Assembly: GCF_009883635.2 (NCBI RefSeq)
Contig: NZ_CP026115.2
Span: 3,534,001 to 3,598,000, forward strand
Source of the DNA: Pseudomonas putida
GTDB lineage: Bacteria; Pseudomonadota; Gammaproteobacteria; Pseudomonadales; Pseudomonadaceae
DNA: 64,000 bases
Direction of reading: 5' to 3'
Positions 45,086-54,208 of this stretch are shown piece by piece. A program made the translations under genes and the position numbers. Below the pieces are notes generated by a model, which saw nothing but the letters and a program-made list of their open reading frames with translations, had not been told where the DNA came from and searched no databases. Each line of letters begins with the position of its first letter. The first letter of the stretch is position 1.

Positions 45086-45877
45086 ATGCAACTTCCACAA
45101 AATACGGTTCTCGCAAAAGCACAAGCAACTGAGACTCTGCCGGTCAGGCGAGCCCCGAGCGTTGACAAAGCGCCACAGGTCGAAGTGCTTGAAAGTGACC
45201 GCATGCCAGAGAATTCGGAGCTTTCGAGCCTTTCTCGGCAGCTCAGTGCTGCAGCGCAACGCGCGGCAATTAGAGACAGTCAGCTTTCTCGTAGCGAACT
45301 GTCGGCATTGGCTGCACGCTTGCTGGAAAAGCTGACGGGAGCCAGCTACTCATTTAACAAGTTATCTTACGATAACTTTTTGCCCGACACCGATGATAGG
45401 GAATTGTTGGCGCGGGCTCAGCAAGCCACCGACTTCGCGAATGGCCGAGGTCCCAATCCATTTACGGGTTTGTCCTCAGAACAACTAAGTTTGATTACAT
45501 ATGATGAGGGCGGTGACTTTACTGTAAATGAACGACGAGCTGCGCGATTGGAATTGGCAGGTCGACGATCGGAGTGGTCAGTTTACATAACCCGGAAAAT
45601 GGAAGGTGAACGCCAGCGAACAGGAGGAATAGAACAAGGCATACGCGAGATTATCGAATATTACAGAGCGCTTCCGGCGATGGAAGAGGCGCAGATTTTG
45701 GGTAATTGGGAGATGGATTACAGAATGATGCTCTCTCGCTACCGTGAAGAGGGCGAAGCATTCGATATGTCATTGATCGACCTGATTGCCAAACAATGGA
45801 AAACGGAAGAAACCTCGTCCTCAATGCCGTTTGATCCCACCTCTGATGCCACTGGTAAGGGGGGCAACAAGGGATGA
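45086..45877 (+). CDS. Unknown 263-residue soluble protein upstream of the exporter
   Basis: No signal peptide, membrane helix or catalytic motif is recognised. The N-terminal ~80 residues are polar and probably flexible. The rest is mostly helical and charged, with notable stretches YDNFLPDTDDRELLARAQQA, NPFTGLSSEQLSLITYDEGG and FTVNERRAARLEL. I have an impression of similar hypothetical proteins in other Pseudomonas genomes but cannot name a family. ATG 45086 has GAGGTGG upstream; an upstream in-frame ATG at 45035 lacks one. The last codons overlap the ABC ATPase start (ATGA), so it is translationally coupled to the exporter and may be its substrate or partner. Confidence 0.7.
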   Translation: MQLPQNTVLAKAQATETLPVRRAPSVDKAPQVEVLESDRMPENSELSSLSRQLSAAAQRAAIRDSQLSRSELSALAARLLEKLTGASYSFNKLSYDNFLPDTDDRELLARAQQATDFANGRGPNPFTGLSSEQLSLITYDEGGDFTVNERRAARLELAGRRSEWSVYITRKMEGERQRTGGIEQGIREIIEYYRALPAMEEAQILGNWEMDYRMMLSRYREEGEAFDMSLIDLIAKQWKTEETSSSMPFDPTSDATGKGGNKG

Positions 45878-46539
45878 GCTCGATCATTTCCCTGCACGGT
45901 GTCACACGTTGGCTGGGAGGTGAAGCCGTGCTCCAGGACGTATCGTTTTCCCTCCCCACAGGCCAATCCTGCGCCATCGTCGGTGCATCCGGCTCTGGCA
46001 AAAGCACGCTGCTCAATCTGATCGGTCTCCTTGACCAGCCGTGTCACGGGAGCCTGGTACTGGATGGGAGTGAGGTGGCCCAAGCCGATGCCGATCAGCG
46101 TGCTGTTACCCGTAATCGCCTGCTTGGTTTCGTGTTCCAGAGCTTCAACCTGCTGCCCCGGCTGTCCGTGCTGGACAATGTTGCGCTGCCGTTGAGCTAC
46201 CGCGGCATCCGCCTGGCTTCGGCTCGGCAGATCGCCAAGGTCCAGTTGGAGAAAGTCGGCCTGGAGCCTCGTGCGAAGTATCGCCCGGCCGACCTCTCCG
46301 GCGGCCAGCGGCAGCGAGTGGCAATTGCCAGGGCTCTGGTTACGGAACCACGGATTCTGCTGGCCGATGAGCCCACAGGCAACCTGGATGGTGACACGGC
46401 GCAGGACATCATCGAGCTGCTCACGACGTTGAACCGTGAGCAGTTCATGACGCTGCTGATGGTGACGCACGACCCGGCCATGGCGCAGTGCATGGACCGG
46501 TGCCTGCTGGTTCGCAACGGTGGCGTATTCGATGCCTGA
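45874..46539 (+). CDS. ABC transporter ATPase, MacB/LolD-like
   Basis: A 221-residue ATPase with Walker A GASGSGKST (37-45), Q-loop VFQSFNLLPRLSV, signature LSGGQRQR (about 142-149) and Walker B ILLADEPTGNLDG. This is the type used by MacB/FtsX permeases. It is encoded separately from the permease, unlike MacB itself, in which they are fused. The start overlaps the 263-residue gene and the stop overlaps the permease gene by 8 bp. Confidence 0.92.
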   Translation: MSSIISLHGVTRWLGGEAVLQDVSFSLPTGQSCAIVGASGSGKSTLLNLIGLLDQPCHGSLVLDGSEVAQADADQRAVTRNRLLGFVFQSFNLLPRLSVLDNVALPLSYRGIRLASARQIAKVQLEKVGLEPRAKYRPADLSGGQRQRVAIARALVTEPRILLADEPTGNLDGDTAQDIIELLTTLNREQFMTLLMVTHDPAMAQCMDRCLLVRNGGVFDA

Positions 46540-47704
46540 AGCCGCCTACGGCCCAAGCTGGCCGCAACGCTTCAGTGAGGCCCTGTTCAGCGTTCGGCAG
46601 CTGGGCGCCCGGGCCTGGCTTGCGCTGTTTGGCATCGCAGTCGGCTGTGCCGCACTGGTGGCCCTCATGAATATCGGCCACAGCGCAGCACAATATGCCC
46701 GGCAATTGTTCCAGGGGCTGGGTAGCGAGTTGCTGGTCGTCAACCTGAAAGCCACGGTCGAAGGCGGCGTGCCCGTGCGTCTGCAACCTTTCGAGTTGCC
46801 GCCGGGCATCCGAGCTGTGGCCCCCTTGGCAGCTGGGGTGTTCGCCGTGCAGTTCAACGGGGGAAGCATCGAGACGATGGTGGCAGGCAGCACTGCACAG
46901 CTGTTCGAGGTCATCGACCTTCCGGTGGCCCGGGGCCGCTCGCTGTCTGCTTACGATGACCAGGCCGCGCATGTGCTGCTGGGGGCTTCGCTGGCGGCGC
47001 GGTTGCAGGTGAGGCCGGGTGACCGCGTGCAATTGGGTAGCTATCTGTTCGATGTGGTCGGTGTGCTCGCGCCACGTGGCTACAACCCGATGTTGCCGGT
47101 CAATTTCGACGATAGCGTTCTGATGCCTTTGCCAGGCATGCGCCGCTTGAGCCCGGTACCCGAGGTTGCAACGCTGATCGCGAAAGGGGTCGATGCTTCA
47201 ACCCTCACCCAGGCTGCACGTTCATTTGAACGCCATCTGCGCGCCAGGCTCACGCAGCATGACGTGGATGTCCAGTTACCCAGGCAGATGCTCGAAGGCA
47301 TGGCCGGCCAGTCACGGGTAATGACCGGGCTGCTGGCCGGCACCGCCGCCGTTGCCCTGCTACTGGGGGGTGTCGGGGTGATGAATGTGATGGTGATGAA
47401 CGTGACCCAGCGCCGACGCGAAATCGGGGTGCGCATGGCCTTGGGCGCGCGCGGTCGCGATATCGCCTGGCAGTTCCTGCTTGAGGCGCTGCTGTTGTCG
47501 GTGGCCGGAGCGCTGCTGGGCGCAGTGCTTGGCCTGGCGGCCGCGTGGTTGTTCGCCCGGGTTTCAGGGTGGGATCTTGCGCTCGATGCAAGGTCGCTTC
47601 CGGCGAGCATGGGCGTATCACTGACCCTGGGGTTGTTCTTCGGTTTGCAGCCCGCCCTGTCTGCGGCGCGGCTTCAGCCTGTCGTCGCCTTGCGTGATGA
47701 GTAA
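46532..47704 (+). CDS. MacB/FtsX-type ABC permease
   Basis: A 390-residue protein. The first helix (about 25-45, WLALFGIAVGCAALVALMNI) precedes a periplasmic MacB_PCD-like domain of about 210 residues. Three C-terminal FtsX helices (about 265-385) contain GGVGVMNVMVMNVTQRRREI and GVRMALGARGRDI, the MacB signature. ATG 46532 lies within the ATPase stop region; GTG 46520 is an alternative. Such permeases act by mechanotransmission, pushing periplasmic substrates through a TolC-type channel rather than pumping from the cytoplasm. Confidence 0.9.
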   Translation: MPEAAYGPSWPQRFSEALFSVRQLGARAWLALFGIAVGCAALVALMNIGHSAAQYARQLFQGLGSELLVVNLKATVEGGVPVRLQPFELPPGIRAVAPLAAGVFAVQFNGGSIETMVAGSTAQLFEVIDLPVARGRSLSAYDDQAAHVLLGASLAARLQVRPGDRVQLGSYLFDVVGVLAPRGYNPMLPVNFDDSVLMPLPGMRRLSPVPEVATLIAKGVDASTLTQAARSFERHLRARLTQHDVDVQLPRQMLEGMAGQSRVMTGLLAGTAAVALLLGGVGVMNVMVMNVTQRRREIGVRMALGARGRDIAWQFLLEALLLSVAGALLGAVLGLAAAWLFARVSGWDLALDARSLPASMGVSLTLGLFFGLQPALSAARLQPVVALRDE

Positions 47705-49160
47705 GTGGCTGGCGATGACCTGCGCCTGGTCACTGCCCCTGTTCGGCCTGGCCGACAGCGCTTTGCAGCCCTCGCGGCCGACCTCGCAGCAGGGTGGCTC
47801 GGTGAGTGCCTTGTCGGCGTTGAACGGTGAACCTGTGGATATCGACCTGGCCGATGCCGTTGCCCTGGCCCTGCGCGAAAACCGGGCGATCCGCAGTGCC
47901 TACCTTGAGCGTGTCGCGCAAAAGTTCGACCTGCGCGTGGCCCATGACCGGTTCGCCCCGCAGCTGTCGCTCAAGGCCCGCTACCTGGGCAATCGTAATC
48001 ATGCCGATCGCTACCGGGAGGCGCAGCTGGCCCCGAGCGCCAGCCTGCTGACCCAGTACGGTACGCGCCTCAACCTGGAGTGGGATTATGGGCATACACA
48101 AGGCGATGCGGCGGGGCGCCGGTATCGGGATGGCGCCAGCCTGATGATCGTCCAGCCATTGCTGCGCGGCGCCGGGAGGGACATCGCCAGCGCGCCGCTG
48201 CGCCAGGCTTACCTGGCGGAACAGTCGAACCGCCTGACGCTCGCCGACAACGTGGCCCAGGTCATTACCCGGACCCTGCTGTCGTACCGCGACCTGCTAC
48301 GTGCGCAGGAACAACTGCATATTGCCGAAGATGGCCTGTCGCGTTCCCGTCAGCTGGTGGAGGTGAACCGCGCGTTGATCGCTGCCGGGCGCATGGCAGC
48401 CTTCGAAGTCGTGCAGGCAGAAGCCGAGGTCGCCAGCCAGGAGCTGGCCCTCGAAGGCAGCCGCAACCAGCTGCAGCATAGCCGCGTGGCCCTGGCGCAA
48501 TTGCTGGCCTTGGATCTTTCGACACCGCTACGGGCCGCAGAAAGGCTGCTGGCCGAGCATCAGCAGGTGAGCACCGAGCAGGCCCAGGCCAAGGCAGAAG
48601 CGCTGCAGCCAGCGTTTCTGATGCAGCGGCTGGCGGCCGAACAGGCGGCCATCGAGTTGCAGGTCGCAAGCAACGCGCAATGGTGGGATCTGTCATTGAT
48701 CGGCGGGGCCAGCCAGACCCGGGAGCGCCCCGGCAGTGAGGCGACGTGGGAGCACTACCTGGGGCTGGAGCTGGAGATACCGATCGGTGACCTGAGCCGC
48801 CGCCAGGCGCAGGTGCGGGCCAAGGTCGAGGTGGAGAACCAGCGCTTGCGCCTGGCCGAATCCCGTCAGCAGCTTCAGCGCGAGGTGAGTACGGCAATAC
48901 GCGACCTCCAGGTCCGCTGGCGGCAACTGGAGATCGCCGGGCGTGCGCTGGCCCTGACCCGGCGCAAGCTGGAAATCGAACAGCAAAAGCTCGCGGCAGG
49001 GCGCTCGAGCAATTTTCAGGTGCTCAGTTTCGAGAATGATCTGCGTCAGACGCAAAGCACGCAGCTTGAAGCGACGATCGCGTACCTGGATGCGCAAGTC
49101 ATCCTCGATCAGGTCGTGGGGACCACCTTGGCCAACTGGGAGGTGGCCCTCAATGATTAA
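47697..49160 (+). CDS. TolC-like outer-membrane channel protein
   Basis: A 487-residue protein with a signal peptide (about 1-22, ending LADSALQ) and no lipobox Cys. The OEP architecture shows long coiled-coil helices with repeated Leu/Gln-rich heptads and VDIDLADAVALALRENRAIR near the start. It overlaps the permease by 8 bp. It belongs to the TolC branch rather than the NodT lipoproteins seen twice elsewhere in this window, and provides the exit duct of the 45874-50406 exporter. Confidence 0.88.
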   Translation: MSKWLAMTCAWSLPLFGLADSALQPSRPTSQQGGSVSALSALNGEPVDIDLADAVALALRENRAIRSAYLERVAQKFDLRVAHDRFAPQLSLKARYLGNRNHADRYREAQLAPSASLLTQYGTRLNLEWDYGHTQGDAAGRRYRDGASLMIVQPLLRGAGRDIASAPLRQAYLAEQSNRLTLADNVAQVITRTLLSYRDLLRAQEQLHIAEDGLSRSRQLVEVNRALIAAGRMAAFEVVQAEAEVASQELALEGSRNQLQHSRVALAQLLALDLSTPLRAAERLLAEHQQVSTEQAQAKAEALQPAFLMQRLAAEQAAIELQVASNAQWWDLSLIGGASQTRERPGSEATWEHYLGLELEIPIGDLSRRQAQVRAKVEVENQRLRLAESRQQLQREVSTAIRDLQVRWRQLEIAGRALALTRRKLEIEQQKLAAGRSSNFQVLSFENDLRQTQSTQLEATIAYLDAQVILDQVVGTTLANWEVALND

Positions 49161-50406
49161 GCGGGGCTGTTGGCTGGCCGTCGCGGTGATGTGTGGCGCA
49201 TTGGCGATGATGATCTGGCCCAGCGCAGTTCAGCCCCCCGAGCAGACGTGGTTGCGTGTCGAACCGCATTTGCTGGAAAGCCGTCTGGGGTTGGTGGGCA
49301 GGCTTCAGGCGGCCCGCCAGGTGACATTGAGCGCACCGTTCGATGGTGTGGTGGCTGCAATACCCGCCCAGGATGGACAGCGCGTTGAAGCGGGCCAGCC
49401 CTTGATCAGCCTCGAGACTGCTCAGCTTGACATCCAGCTACGCCAGGCCCGAACCGAGCGCCTCAAGGCGCAGGAGCAGCTTCTGCAGTTGCGTACCTGG
49501 GAAAGCGGCCCGCAGGTGGCGCGAGGCTTGCGCGCTGTAAGAGCGGCCCGCGCCGCGGTGGCAGCCACCCAGGCGAGCCTGCAGGACACGCGGCGTCTGT
49601 TCGAGCGTGGCATCGTCGCCCGTATGGAAGTCGCCAGCCTCGAACAACTGCGCCAGACGCAGCGTCAGGCATTGCTGGATGCTGAACAGGAGTTGCTGTT
49701 GACGCGTGCGCGGGGGCAGGGCGATGCGTTGCTGATTGCGGAAATGGAGCTGGCCAATGCGCAAGCGCGCTGGCAGGTCTTGACCAGAATGCGTGAGCAG
49801 CAGGTGATCGAGGCGCCTTTCACCGGCGTGCTCTTGCCCGTGAGTACGGATGCCGGCCCCGCTGGCCGGCAGGTGCATGTCGGGCAAGCAGTGAGCCAGG
49901 GCATGCCGTTGTTGACCCTGGTCGATCTGGAGCGCTTGCAGGTGGTGGCCAGGCTGGAGGAGCACGATCTGGCCAAGGTGCGTGAAGGCATGCAGGTCGA
50001 GGCCGTCATCGCGGGGCGGCAGTTTGCAGGCCGCATCGACCGGATTGCCATGCAAGCAAGAGACGACACGGGGCAGGAGGCCTGGTACGACCTGAGAGTC
50101 AGTGTGGATTTGCCGGCTACGGCCCTGCAACTGGGCTTGCGCCTGGGCATGAGCGCGCAGTTGGCGCTGTTGCTTCAGCGCCAGGAGCAGGCGATGGTGG
50201 TGCCTGCTCAGGCGTTGCAGGTGGACGAGGCCGGGCGCACCTATGTGCTGTTTCGGGCCGACGAAGGCCAGGCACCGCATAAAGTGCCTGTCACGCCAGG
50301 TTCGACCGGGGTGCAGGGTGTCGAAGTTCAGGGGCTGGAGAGTGGTTACGTGCTGATACCGCCGGAGCCGCCAGGCGGCTCCGGCATCGATCAGTCGGCT
50401 GGATGA
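49153..50406 (+). CDS. MacA/HlyD-like membrane-fusion protein
   Basis: A 417-residue protein. The N-terminal signal anchor ([20 protein letters not shown]) is followed by the barrel-sandwich half ([20 protein letters not shown]), a coiled-coil hairpin of about 120 residues, the second half ([20 protein letters not shown]), then beta-barrel and membrane-proximal domains. ATG 49153 overlaps the channel gene. The C-terminal end ([15 protein letters not shown]) is encoded by a hairpin and runs 16 bp into the convergent yaaA gene, so its tail looks recruited from flanking DNA. Confidence 0.88.
   Translation: MIKRGCWLAVAVMCGALAMMIWPSAVQPPEQTWLRVEPHLLESRLGLVGRLQAARQVTLSAPFDGVVAAIPAQDGQRVEAGQPLISLETAQLDIQLRQARTERLKAQEQLLQLRTWESGPQVARGLRAVRAARAAVAATQASLQDTRRLFERGIVARMEVASLEQLRQTQRQALLDAEQELLLTRARGQGDALLIAEMELANAQARWQVLTRMREQQVIEAPFTGVLLPVSTDAGPAGRQVHVGQAVSQGMPLLTLVDLERLQVVARLEEHDLAKVREGMQVEAVIAGRQFAGRIDRIAMQARDDTGQEAWYDLRVSVDLPATALQLGLRLGMSAQLALLLQRQEQAMVVPAQALQVDEAGRTYVLFRADEGQAPHKVPVTPGSTGVQGVEVQGLESGYVLIPPEPPGGSGIDQSAG
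50361..50385. terminator. 12-bp perfect stem at the exporter/yaaA junction
   Basis: GCCGGAGCCGCC, one A, then GGCGGCTCCGGC. It lies 6 bp beyond the yaaA stop on the minus strand, where a terminator for yaaA is expected, yet it is inside the coding sequence of the convergent membrane-fusion gene. No T tract follows on either strand. Confidence 0.5.
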
Positions 50407-51170
50407 TCGCGCAGAAATACCAGATGATCGGCCTTCGACTGCTCGGCACTGTAGTAGTAGCCCTGCACGTCGAAGCGCTTGAGCTGCTCCGGGTCGTTGA
50501 CCCGCTCCTGAATCACGAAGCGGCTCATCATGCCGCGAGCCTTCTTGGCGTAGAAGCTGATGATCTTGTACTGGCCGTTCTTCAGGTCCTTGAAGTCGAC
50601 GTTGATCACCCGGCCCTTGAGCGCGCTGCGTTTCACCGCGCTGAAGTATTCGTTGCTGGCCAGGTTCAGCAGCAGGTCGTCGCCCTGGTCTGCCAGCGCC
50701 TGGTTCAGCCATTCACTGATACGCGTGCCCCAGAAGGCATACAGGTCCTTGCCGCGGGCGTTGGCCAGCTTGGTGCCCATTTCCAGGCGGTAGGGCTGCA
50801 TCAGGTCGAGCGGGCGCAGCAGGCCGTACAGGCCGGAGAGCATGCGCAGGTGATCCTGGGCATAGCTGAAATCGTCCTCGCCGAGGGTTTCGGCATCCAG
50901 GCCGGTGTACACATCACCTTTGAACGCCAGCAGCGCCTGCTTGGCGTTGGCCGGGGTGAAGTCCGGGGTCCAACTGCCGAAGCGCGCGGCATTGAGGCCG
51001 GCGAGCTTGTCGGACAGGTGCATCAGCTCGCTGATCTGCGCCGGCGACAGGTCGCGCAGCTGCCGGATCAGTTCCTGGGAATCGTCCAGGTATTGCGGCA
51101 GGGTGAAGCGCTCGGTCACCGGCGCGGTGTCGTAGTCGAGGGTCTTGGCGGGGGAAATCACCGTCAGCAT
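50391..51170 (-). CDS. yaaA: YaaA-family peroxide-stress protein (UPF0246)
   Basis: A 259-residue protein with the family start [14 protein letters not shown] and conserved YQFWG-like [24 protein letters not shown] and [19 protein letters not shown] motifs. E. coli YaaA lowers free iron during peroxide stress and binds DNA. ATG 51170 was chosen as the family start, and the upstream in-frame extension has no support. It is convergent with the exporter operon (16-bp overlap). Confidence 0.93.
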   Translation of the reverse strand: MLTVISPAKTLDYDTAPVTERFTLPQYLDDSQELIRQLRDLSPAQISELMHLSDKLAGLNAARFGSWTPDFTPANAKQALLAFKGDVYTGLDAETLGEDDFSYAQDHLRMLSGLYGLLRPLDLMQPYRLEMGTKLANARGKDLYAFWGTRISEWLNQALADQGDDLLLNLASNEYFSAVKRSALKGRVINVDFKDLKNGQYKIISFYAKKARGMMSRFVIQERVNDPEQLKRFDVQGYYYSAEQSKADHLVFLRDHPAD

Positions 51171-51307
51171 CGGGTCGGCTCCTGGAATCGTTGCGGTGAA
51201 TTCTACGGATCGCGGCGGGTAACGCCAAACTATGGCGACAATAGTCACAGACCATCTCCAAAGCAGGCGCTATAGTGCGCGTTTTGGCTGTCACGGAGAG
51301 ACCGATC

Positions 51308-52435
51308 GTGCGCATTGCCGGGGCCTTGCTGGCCACCTTGTTGAGCCTGGCCGCCCAGGCCGCCCCCATGCCCTCGGCCAGCCTGGACCGCAGCCAGTGG
51401 CCCGAGCAGCTGGACAGCCCGGTGCTGTTCGACGTCGCCTCGCGGGCCGAGATCCTGTCTTTCGCCCAGGTGCTGCATGAAAGCGAGCTGCTCGACGATG
51501 GCGCCTTGGCTGCGCGCTTGGGGCTGCGGCAGATCAACCTGCAGAAGGTTCGCGCCGTGCGCGCGCAGATGTGGCAGCGGTTGTGGCAGGGCTACCAGCA
51601 GGCCCAGCGCAGTTGCGAGCAGGACGCCTCGTTCTGCTATTTGCTCGATTCCATGGCTGACTTGCGCACCAGGGCAGCGACATTCGCTACCGATGTCGGC
51701 ACGTTCTACACCGGTTGGGTCGAGCCCAGCCATCAGTTTCATGTGCGTTATCTGGATGAGCAACTGCGCAAGGCCGCGTTGCTGCCACAGACCAGCAGCG
51801 AGGTCGAGCGCCTCTCCAGCCGCGAGCGCAATGGCGATGAACTGAACGACCGCATGTTCCTGTTGACCTTCGTCGGTGGCCCGGGGCCCGATGGCGGTAG
51901 CACCGATGCGCTCACCGAATACCTGCGCAAGCAGAAGCTGCAGGGCACCTTCTTTGTCTTGGGCAATCGCCTGCAGCAGCGGCGCGATACCGGCGCGGCC
52001 AATGCGCTGGCCCAACTCTACGCCGGCCAATGCGTGGGCATCCAGGGGTGGGAATATCGCTCCCACGCCCAGTGGCAGGGCTGGCAGGACTCGATCAAGC
52101 GCGCCCAGGCGCGGGTCCAGGCCGACCTGCCAGCGCAATACGTGCCGCTGTTCCGCCCGCCCTACGGCCAGCGCCGGGCCGACGGCGAAGCGTTCATGGC
52201 CAGCCAGCAGCTACGGGTTTCGCTATGGGATATCGACGCTCAGGATGATGGCCCGCTGACTGCCGACGCTTCGGCCCAGCGGGTGCTGACCTTGATGCTG
52301 CTATGGCGCAAGGGGGTGATCCAGTTCCATGACAGCCTGCCCAAGGCGCAGCCGGCGGTCGAGTGGTTGCTGCACAACACGGCGCAGAGCGGCATCGGCT
52401 GGGAAGGCTGCCGTGATTACGCGTATCGCGAATAG
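51308..52435 (+). CDS. Secreted polysaccharide-deacetylase-like protein
   Basis: A 375-residue protein beginning at GTG 51308, eight bases after GGAGAG, with a signal peptide ending AAQAAP (about 1-20). An N-terminal helical region (about 25-175) precedes a NodB-like domain from about 185: LLTFVGGPGPDGGSTDALTE replaces the usual TFDDGP, and FRPPYGQRRADGEAF and VIQFHDS are retained. The metal-binding Asp-Asp of motif 1 appears lost (VGGP), so classical deacetylase activity is doubtful. It is monocistronic, divergent from yaaA. Confidence 0.82.
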   Translation: MRIAGALLATLLSLAAQAAPMPSASLDRSQWPEQLDSPVLFDVASRAEILSFAQVLHESELLDDGALAARLGLRQINLQKVRAVRAQMWQRLWQGYQQAQRSCEQDASFCYLLDSMADLRTRAATFATDVGTFYTGWVEPSHQFHVRYLDEQLRKAALLPQTSSEVERLSSRERNGDELNDRMFLLTFVGGPGPDGGSTDALTEYLRKQKLQGTFFVLGNRLQQRRDTGAANALAQLYAGQCVGIQGWEYRSHAQWQGWQDSIKRAQARVQADLPAQYVPLFRPPYGQRRADGEAFMASQQLRVSLWDIDAQDDGPLTADASAQRVLTLMLLWRKGVIQFHDSLPKAQPAVEWLLHNTAQSGIGWEGCRDYAYRE

Positions 52436-52717
52436 AGGGTATGACTTTTGACTGTAGTCCCGTCTGGGGTTGCCGCCAAGCGCTCTTCGTCAATCGGAAA
52501 AATAAACTTCAAAATCTCGTAAAAATGCTTTTTTCGGTCATGGTTTTTGCGGTATGAAGAAACCAGACAGCCGATTCCTGCAGCACAGGTGGCGTCATCC
52601 ACCCCACCTTGCCAGGTACGCTTCCCGCCCGTAGCAACGCGGATACGGGGAGAACGGCGGTCACTCTGCGGCGCACTACAGAGCGTGCCGTGTGGCTTCG
52701 ACATAAGGTGACCGAGT

Positions 52718-54112
52718 ATGGATGACCAAGGACGCAACCCTTCCTCCAGCAAGCCAATCCTCTATGTGCTCGATACCAACGTCCTGATTCACGACCCCAA
52801 CGCATTACTCAACTTCGAGGAGCATCACGTCGCCATTCCGATGACGGTGCTGGAGGAACTCGACAAGCTCAAGACCGGTAAACAGACCATCGCCGCCGAA
52901 TGTCGCCAGGCCATCCGCCTGATCGACCAGACCCTCGGTGACGCTTCGCCCAGCGATGTCGAGCAGGGCGTGCCGATCCAGCGCGGCAAGAGTGGGCCCA
53001 AGGGGTTCCTGTCGATCCTGATGAGCCCGCGCAACGAGCCCAGCAAGTTGCTGCCGGAAAACCTCAACGACAACATCATCATCAACACCCTGCTCGACGT
53101 ACGCAGCCGGCGCACCGACCTGGACGTGGTGCTGGTCACCAAAGACATCAACATGCGCCTGAAAGCGCGCGCCTGTGGAATCGCGGCCGAGGACTACAGC
53201 ACCGACCAACTGGTCGACGACGTGTCCTTGCTGTCCAAGGGCTATCACTCGGTCACTGGCTCGTTCTGGGACCGGGTCAGCAAGGTCGATACCCGTCAGG
53301 AGCGTGGCCGCACCTGGCATCGGGTGCAAATGATCGACAACCTGCCCGCCGTGCACATCAACGAGTTCATCATCGACGAGCAAGGTTTTGTCGGCTGGGT
53401 AAAAGGCATCCGTAACGATGAACTGCTGTTGCTCGACCTGCACCAGGAGCCATTGCTGCATCAGGAGGCCTGGGGGCTGAAACCTCGGGACATTCATCAG
53501 AGCCTGGCGCTGTTCGCCTTGCTAGACCCGGATATCCACCTGGTCAACCTGACCGGCGCTGCCGGCTCCGGCAAGACCATCCTGGCCTTGGCCGCAGCCA
53601 TCGAACAGACCATGGTCAGCAAGCGCTACCGGCGCATCATCGCCACCCGCAGCGTGCAGGGGCTGGACCAGGAGATCGGCTTCCTGCCGGGCACCGAGGC
53701 GGAGAAAATGGAGCCTTGGCTGGGCGCCATCACCGACAACCTCGAAGCCTTGCACATGGACGACGAAAGCACCCATGGCAGCGTCGAATACATCCTCGAG
53801 CGCGTGCCGCTGCAGTTCAAGTCGCTCAACTACATCCGCGGGCGCAGCTTCCAGCAGAGCCTGATACTGATCGATGAATGCCAGAACCTCACGCCGCACC
53901 AGATGAAGACCATCATCACCCGGGCCGGCTCTGGTTCCAAGGTGGTGTGCCTGGGCAACCTGGCACAGATCGACACGCCTTACCTGTCCGCGACCAGCTC
54001 GGGCCTGACCTACCTGACCGAGCGCTTCAAGGACTTCCCCCATGGCGTGCACATCACCCTGCAGGGTGTGCCACGTTCGGTGCTGGCCGAGTACGCCGAG
54101 TCTCACCTGTAA
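52718..54112 (+). CDS. PhoH-family ATPase with N-terminal PIN domain
   Basis: A 464-residue protein. The PIN ribonuclease-like domain (about 14-160) has YVLDTNVLIHDPNAL with Asp19 as first acidic ligand. The PhoH P-loop ATPase domain (about 255-460) has Walker A LTGAAGSGKT near 278-287 and Walker B LILIDECQNLTP. PIN-PhoH proteins are coupled RNA helicase/RNase enzymes in the actinobacterial examples studied. The 282-bp region upstream holds no convincing gene. A strong terminator follows. Confidence 0.93.
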   Translation: MDDQGRNPSSSKPILYVLDTNVLIHDPNALLNFEEHHVAIPMTVLEELDKLKTGKQTIAAECRQAIRLIDQTLGDASPSDVEQGVPIQRGKSGPKGFLSILMSPRNEPSKLLPENLNDNIIINTLLDVRSRRTDLDVVLVTKDINMRLKARACGIAAEDYSTDQLVDDVSLLSKGYHSVTGSFWDRVSKVDTRQERGRTWHRVQMIDNLPAVHINEFIIDEQGFVGWVKGIRNDELLLLDLHQEPLLHQEAWGLKPRDIHQSLALFALLDPDIHLVNLTGAAGSGKTILALAAAIEQTMVSKRYRRIIATRSVQGLDQEIGFLPGTEAEKMEPWLGAITDNLEALHMDDESTHGSVEYILERVPLQFKSLNYIRGRSFQQSLILIDECQNLTPHQMKTIITRAGSGSKVVCLGNLAQIDTPYLSATSSGLTYLTERFKDFPHGVHITLQGVPRSVLAEYAESHL

Positions 54113-54120
54113 CCCTCCCA

Positions 54121-54148
54121 GCCGGGTGGCTCGCCGCCCGGCTTTTTT
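54121..54148 (+). terminator. Rho-independent terminator after phoH-like gene
   Basis: GCCGGGTGGC-TCG-CCGCCCGGC, allowing G-T pairing, forms a 9-10 bp stem followed directly by TTTTTT. It begins 8 bp after the stop codon at 54112. It is the clearest intrinsic terminator in the window. Confidence 0.93.
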
Positions 54149-54208
54149 CCGCTGCGCAATCCTGACCCACGGGTTTACACTCTCTGTTCCCTTCACAGGA
54201 GCAGAGCA

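Noticed and set aside
52436-52717. Small minus-strand frames in the gap before the PhoH-like gene
   Set aside because: They extend into flanking genes, have no RBS and are rich in Arg/Ser/Cys; I see only an A+T-rich leader region here.
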